A program made the position numbers and the translations under genes. The notes beneath the pieces were generated by a model, which saw only the letters and a list, made by a program, of their open reading frames with translations, was not told the origin of the DNA and made no database searches. From the NCBI GenBank assembly GCA_026395455.1, contig JAPLYR010000091.1, forward strand, positions 5,835 through 13,995: 8,161 bases of DNA, read 5' to 3'. This DNA is from Candidatus Roizmanbacteria bacterium (GTDB taxonomy: Bacteria > Patescibacteriota > Microgenomatia > UBA1406 > GWC2-37-13). Every line of letters starts with the position of its first letter. Position 1 is the stretch's first letter. Positions 5,245 to 8,161 of the stretch are shown one piece after another.

Positions 5245-7509
5245 ATGAAGAGTGTACATTTCGTTACAGAACAAACTACGCAAAAACAGAGAGTGCTTAT
5301 TGTGACAGAAAAAAACGATGTTTTTGTCAAAGAGTTGAAAGCCCATTTGGTCACTCACGATATGAATGTTTTCATCTCTCCACACATTCCAGAAGATTCT
5401 CAGCATTTTGATCTTTGTTTCATTATTAGCTTTTCACGATGGTTAAAAGAAAATAATGAAGCCATTCCTACAATATATATTTCATTCCATACTCAAAAAA
5501 AACACATCCATAAAATAAAACCTCCTCTCAATTCAAAATTAATAAATATCATCGGTAGTATTGAATATGCAGCATCCCAAATACAAACCATTATCTGGTT
5601 TGCTATATCCAAACAAGATCACTCACCTATTCTCACACTTGAATCAACATTTCATCCAGCACCAAAGCCAAAACCAAAAAAAACATTTCAAATCCATTTC
5701 CATGTTCCCACCCATTTATATCGTTTAATCGGAATTACCGCTGTATTTTTCTATTTATTTTCCTTCTGGATACCGCTTGGAGTGACAAGTTATTATTCAT
5801 TTAAAGCTGCAAAGTATATACAGGTTAATAAATTAGATGAAGCAAAAAAAGTCAATGATACTAAGAATACCTCTCTTTCGTTTGCGTCATTTCTTTATAA
5901 ACCAGTAAGACCCCTCTACCTATTCTTTTCACTTGCCCAGTTACCTGATGATCTGTTTGTCGTAAACACCACAGAAACTGAATTAACACAAACACTCGAA
6001 CAATTAATCAACGAGTCAAGAACTCTTTCGGGTCTTATCTTACAACCGACAAGAAATCTTGCGACTGCACAATCAGCGCGCGCGCATTTTAATAAAACAC
6101 AGCAGTTGTTGAACAAGTCAGAAGAGCAGATTTTGACAATTTATCGAAAAGTCCCTCCCTATCTTATCTCAAATAGTTATCGATCAGAATTTCAAAAAGG
6201 CATCTCTCAATTACGAAAAGCAAAAAAAGTATTTGCACTTCTACCAGATCTACTTGGTGAAAAAGAGGAACAGACAACACTCTTACTTTTTGCAAACAAT
6301 ATGGAACTCCGCCCAGGGGGAGGATTCATTGGGTCGTATGGAATTTTAAAAACACAGTATTTTGGCATAAAGGACCTTACTATTTTTGCTGTGTATGATG
6401 CTGATGGACAACTTACCGCACATGTTACCCCTCCGAACCCAATCCGTGATTACTTAAATCAACCCCATTGGTATTTGCGCGATAGTGCATTTTTCCCCGA
6501 TTTCTACGATACGTATCAGCAGGCAACATTCTTTTTACAAAAAGAGATGGTCTTAGGATCGTGGAATGGAGCTGCACTTATTACCACTTCAGCTGTGAAG
6601 AATATTATTGGAGCGTTTGATGAAGTAATATTGCCAGACTATAACGAACGAATTACCAAAGACAATTTCTATATAAAAACACAATACTATGTAGAACATG
6701 ACTTTTTCCCCGGTTCTCGCCAAAAGAAAAGTTTTCTTTCAACTCTCGTGAAGCAACTTATCTCTCAAACTGAAACTGCAAATCCCCTCTTGTTAAGTTC
6801 AGCTATTGTTGAGGGATTTGACCAAAAAAACATGGTCCTCTTTATGAACAATGACAAGGTCCAGAAGAATCTAGATGAGCTCTTCTGGAGTGGACGGCTT
6901 GCGACTCCATTTTGCCCCGAATCGGCTAAAGGAAATTGTTATGCAGACTTTCAATTTGCGCTCGATGCGAATTTAGGAGTAAACAAAACCAATTTTTTTA
7001 TTGATAGAACATACGATGTTAAAACCTCCATTGATGATTCTGGTCTAATTACCACAAATCTATCTATTACATACTCTAACAACTCCCTTTCAGATGTATT
7101 TCCAGGAGGAAATTACAAAAATTACTTTCAAGTACTACTTCCCACCGACTCACTTGTGACTAGTGTGCAAGTTGAGGGACAACAGTTAACTTCATATGAT
7201 TCAGAGACTGGAAAACAAAAAATGATTGGATTTCTTATTGAAATTCCTCCGCAAGCAAAAAAAACCCTATCTATAACATACAATTCATCAATTAAGTTCA
7301 AAAAAGGGAAAGCAACCTATCAATTAGTACTTCAAAAACAAATTGGAGCCCAATCGAATGATGTTCATTTTTCACTAAGTCTTCCAAAAAACGTCAATCT
7401 TTTGAATACAAATTTTTCTCCCCTTGTGAAAAATAGCCTAATCCTCTATAATACTGACTTGTCGACCGATCGTGTATTTTTTATTGAATTATTGAAAGAA
7501 CAACTATGA
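5245..7509 (+). CDS. DUF4012 domain-containing membrane protein with N-terminal alpha/beta region
   Basis: This is a 754-residue membrane-anchored protein. Residues 14-125 form an alternating alpha/beta region: strand QRVLIVTEK at 15-23, helix 25-38, strand MNVFISP at 40-46, strand FDLCFIISF at 55-63, strand TIYISFH at 76-82. It looks like a degenerate Rossmann-type fold. A Pro/Lys linker (138-146) leads to a TM helix at about 160-182, a helical region at 185-335, then the DUF4012 core with NNMELRPGGGFIGSYG at 351-366, FAVYDADGQL at 381-390 and WYLRDSAFFPDF at 409-420. A beta-rich C-terminal part (about 580-754) follows. The domain after the TM should be outside the cell. DUF4012 proteins are frequent in CPR and actinobacteria and have no proven function; an envelope or polysaccharide-related role is a guess. 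The start is set by the 16-bp divergent gap. The stop overlaps the L25 start (ATGA). Confidence 0.9.
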   Translation: MKSVHFVTEQTTQKQRVLIVTEKNDVFVKELKAHLVTHDMNVFISPHIPEDSQHFDLCFIISFSRWLKENNEAIPTIYISFHTQKKHIHKIKPPLNSKLINIIGSIEYAASQIQTIIWFAISKQDHSPILTLESTFHPAPKPKPKKTFQIHFHVPTHLYRLIGITAVFFYLFSFWIPLGVTSYYSFKAAKYIQVNKLDEAKKVNDTKNTSLSFASFLYKPVRPLYLFFSLAQLPDDLFVVNTTETELTQTLEQLINESRTLSGLILQPTRNLATAQSARAHFNKTQQLLNKSEEQILTIYRKVPPYLISNSYRSEFQKGISQLRKAKKVFALLPDLLGEKEEQTTLLLFANNMELRPGGGFIGSYGILKTQYFGIKDLTIFAVYDADGQLTAHVTPPNPIRDYLNQPHWYLRDSAFFPDFYDTYQQATFFLQKEMVLGSWNGAALITTSAVKNIIGAFDEVILPDYNERITKDNFYIKTQYYVEHDFFPGSRQKKSFLSTLVKQLISQTETANPLLLSSAIVEGFDQKNMVLFMNNDKVQKNLDELFWSGRLATPFCPESAKGNCYADFQFALDANLGVNKTNFFIDRTYDVKTSIDDSGLITTNLSITYSNNSLSDVFPGGNYKNYFQVLLPTDSLVTSVQVEGQQLTSYDSETGKQKMIGFLIEIPPQAKKTLSITYNSSIKFKKGKATYQLVLQKQIGAQSNDVHFSLSLPKNVNLLNTNFSPLVKNSLILYNTDLSTDRVFFIELLKEQL

Positions 7510-8161
7510 AAAAAGCTCATGTAGAGAAGAAAAAAACAGTTCTTGATGCAAAATTAAGAACAGTCTTTGGTAAAAAAAATAAGAACCTTCGAAAAGAAGG
7601 ACTTCTTCCAGCCAATATTTATGGCACACATTTTCCTTCACAGGCAATTGCTGTCAACTATATTGAATTCAAAAGAACGTTCCGAATAGTTGGTGAGACT
7701 GGTGTTGTTTATATTAAAACTGAAAAAGAAGAAATCCCAACACTTATCACATCATTACAAAGAGATCCACTTGAAGGTTTAGTACTTCATGCAGATTTCA
7801 GAAAAGTTGATTTGAGTATCAAAATTGAAGCTGAAGTACCTCTTACGTTTGTTGGTATCGCACCTGCAGCAAATGCTGGCGGTGTGATTCTTACACAGTC
7901 TGACAAGGTTACAGTAGAAGCACTTCCACAAGATATTCCAAACCATATTGAAATTGATTTGAGTGGATTAAAAGAAATTGGTGCAGAAATCAAAGTTGCA
8001 GACATTCCAGTTGACGCAACATACACTATTAAAACTGATGCTGATAAGGTTCTTGTCTCTGTAGCCGCACACAAAGAAGAAAGTGTCATCGCAGAAACAA
8101 CTGCAGCAGCAACACCTGAAGTTCTTACAGCAAAACCAGATGCAGCAGTTGAAGGTGAAGC
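7506..8161 (+). CDS. rplY: 50S ribosomal protein L25, long (Ctc/TL5) form, cut by window edge
   Basis: L25 binds 5S rRNA in the large ribosomal subunit. The 218 visible codons cover the N-terminal 5S-binding domain (about 12-100), with LRTVFGKKNKNLRKEGLLPANIYG at 17-40, matching the family's 'R...GK...RLR..G.iPaviYG' pattern, and LQRDPLEGLVLHADF at 84-98. The C-terminal TL5/Ctc beta domain (about 101-190) shows VPLTFVGIA at 111-119, GGVILTQ at 125-131 and EIDLSGLKEIGAEIKVADI at 149-167. After about residue 190 comes an Ala/Thr/Glu/Pro-rich tail (ETTAAATPEV and onward), which is still open at 8161. The ATG overlaps the DUF4012 stop by 4 bp with only a weak GAAAG upstream, so its translation is probably coupled to that gene. 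Confidence 0.95.
   Translation, partial: MKKAHVEKKKTVLDAKLRTVFGKKNKNLRKEGLLPANIYGTHFPSQAIAVNYIEFKRTFRIVGETGVVYIKTEKEEIPTLITSLQRDPLEGLVLHADFRKVDLSIKIEAEVPLTFVGIAPAANAGGVILTQSDKVTVEALPQDIPNHIEIDLSGLKEIGAEIKVADIPVDATYTIKTDADKVLVSVAAHKEESVIAETTAAATPEVLTAKPDAAVEGE

Noticed and set aside
5229..5354. Upstream extension of the nucleotidylyltransferase reading frame (open to 5354)
   Set aside because: It lies antisense to the first 110 bases of the DUF4012 gene and crosses the divergent promoter. The family starts shortly before the GGCFD motif, which fits ATG 5228.
5001..5411. Open frame on + strand, 136 codons
   Set aside because: It runs across the nucleotidylyltransferase gene in antisense and then into the DUF4012 gene in another frame. 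It has no recognisable domain.
7787..8089. Open frame on - strand, 100 codons
   Set aside because: It is antisense to rplY, which has unmistakable L25 motifs.
1..8161. CRISPR array, tRNA, rRNA, insertion sequence or toxin-antitoxin pair
   Set aside because: I looked on both strands. There are no regularly spaced repeats, no cloverleaf or rRNA-like stretch, no transposase, and almost no intergenic space to hold one.
1..8161. Alternative genetic code (TGA read as Gly)
   Set aside because: TGA is used as the terminator of three genes (3230, 4743, 7509), and no recognised protein contains an internal TGA.

Overview
This is an AT-rich, densely packed bacterial chromosome fragment. It most resembles a Candidate Phyla Radiation (Patescibacteria) genome, and the Microgenomates group is my best guess. 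That placement is inference. It rests on the combination of DUF4012, DUF3048, DUF4446 and DUF5679 proteins, single-pass surface proteins with Thr/Pro-rich stalks, a winged-helix protein with a degenerate nucleotidyltransferase tail, and almost no intergenic DNA. TGA acts as a normal stop at 3230, 4743 and 7509, so the recoded genetic code of Gracilibacteria/SR1 does not apply. I see no rRNA, tRNA, CRISPR array, insertion sequence or other mobile element.

Layout. (1) Positions 1-2957 (-) hold a run of four genes read leftward: a DUF4446 membrane protein, a DUF3048 membrane-anchored protein, a winged-helix regulator-like protein, and the N-terminal part of SecD, which runs off the left edge. 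(2) At about 2957-3012 there is a divergent promoter region with a perfect palindrome. (3) Positions 3012-3386 (+) hold two small genes: a 72-residue membrane protein and a 48-residue four-cysteine DUF5679 protein, the latter with a perfect Shine-Dalgarno sequence. They end at a hairpin (about 3402-3436) that looks like a bidirectional terminator. (4) Positions 3473-5228 (-) hold three genes converging on that terminator: a HldE/TagD-type nucleotidylyltransferase, a ThpR/LigT-type 2H phosphodiesterase that overlaps it by 23 bp, and a stalked surface protein. (5) Positions 5245-8161 (+) hold a 754-residue DUF4012 membrane protein, whose ATGA stop/start overlaps ribosomal protein L25. L25 runs off the right edge.

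The gene content is mostly cell-envelope (SecD, DUF3048, DUF4012, stalked protein, DUF4446) mixed with RNA and ribosome functions (ThpR, L25). No set of genes here forms an obvious new defence or biosynthetic system. The most interesting signals are in the expression design. Both divergent junctions carry near-consensus -10 hexamers so close to the start codons that the mRNAs should be leaderless or nearly so. At 5231-5240 a single palindromic TATAATTATA supplies the -10 for both directions. The DUF4446 gene carries an uninterrupted run of 19 adenines in frame, where a one-base slip would truncate the protein.

The only gene-free stretch longer than a few dozen bases is 3387-3472. It holds the terminator and AT-rich sequence in which I see nothing else.
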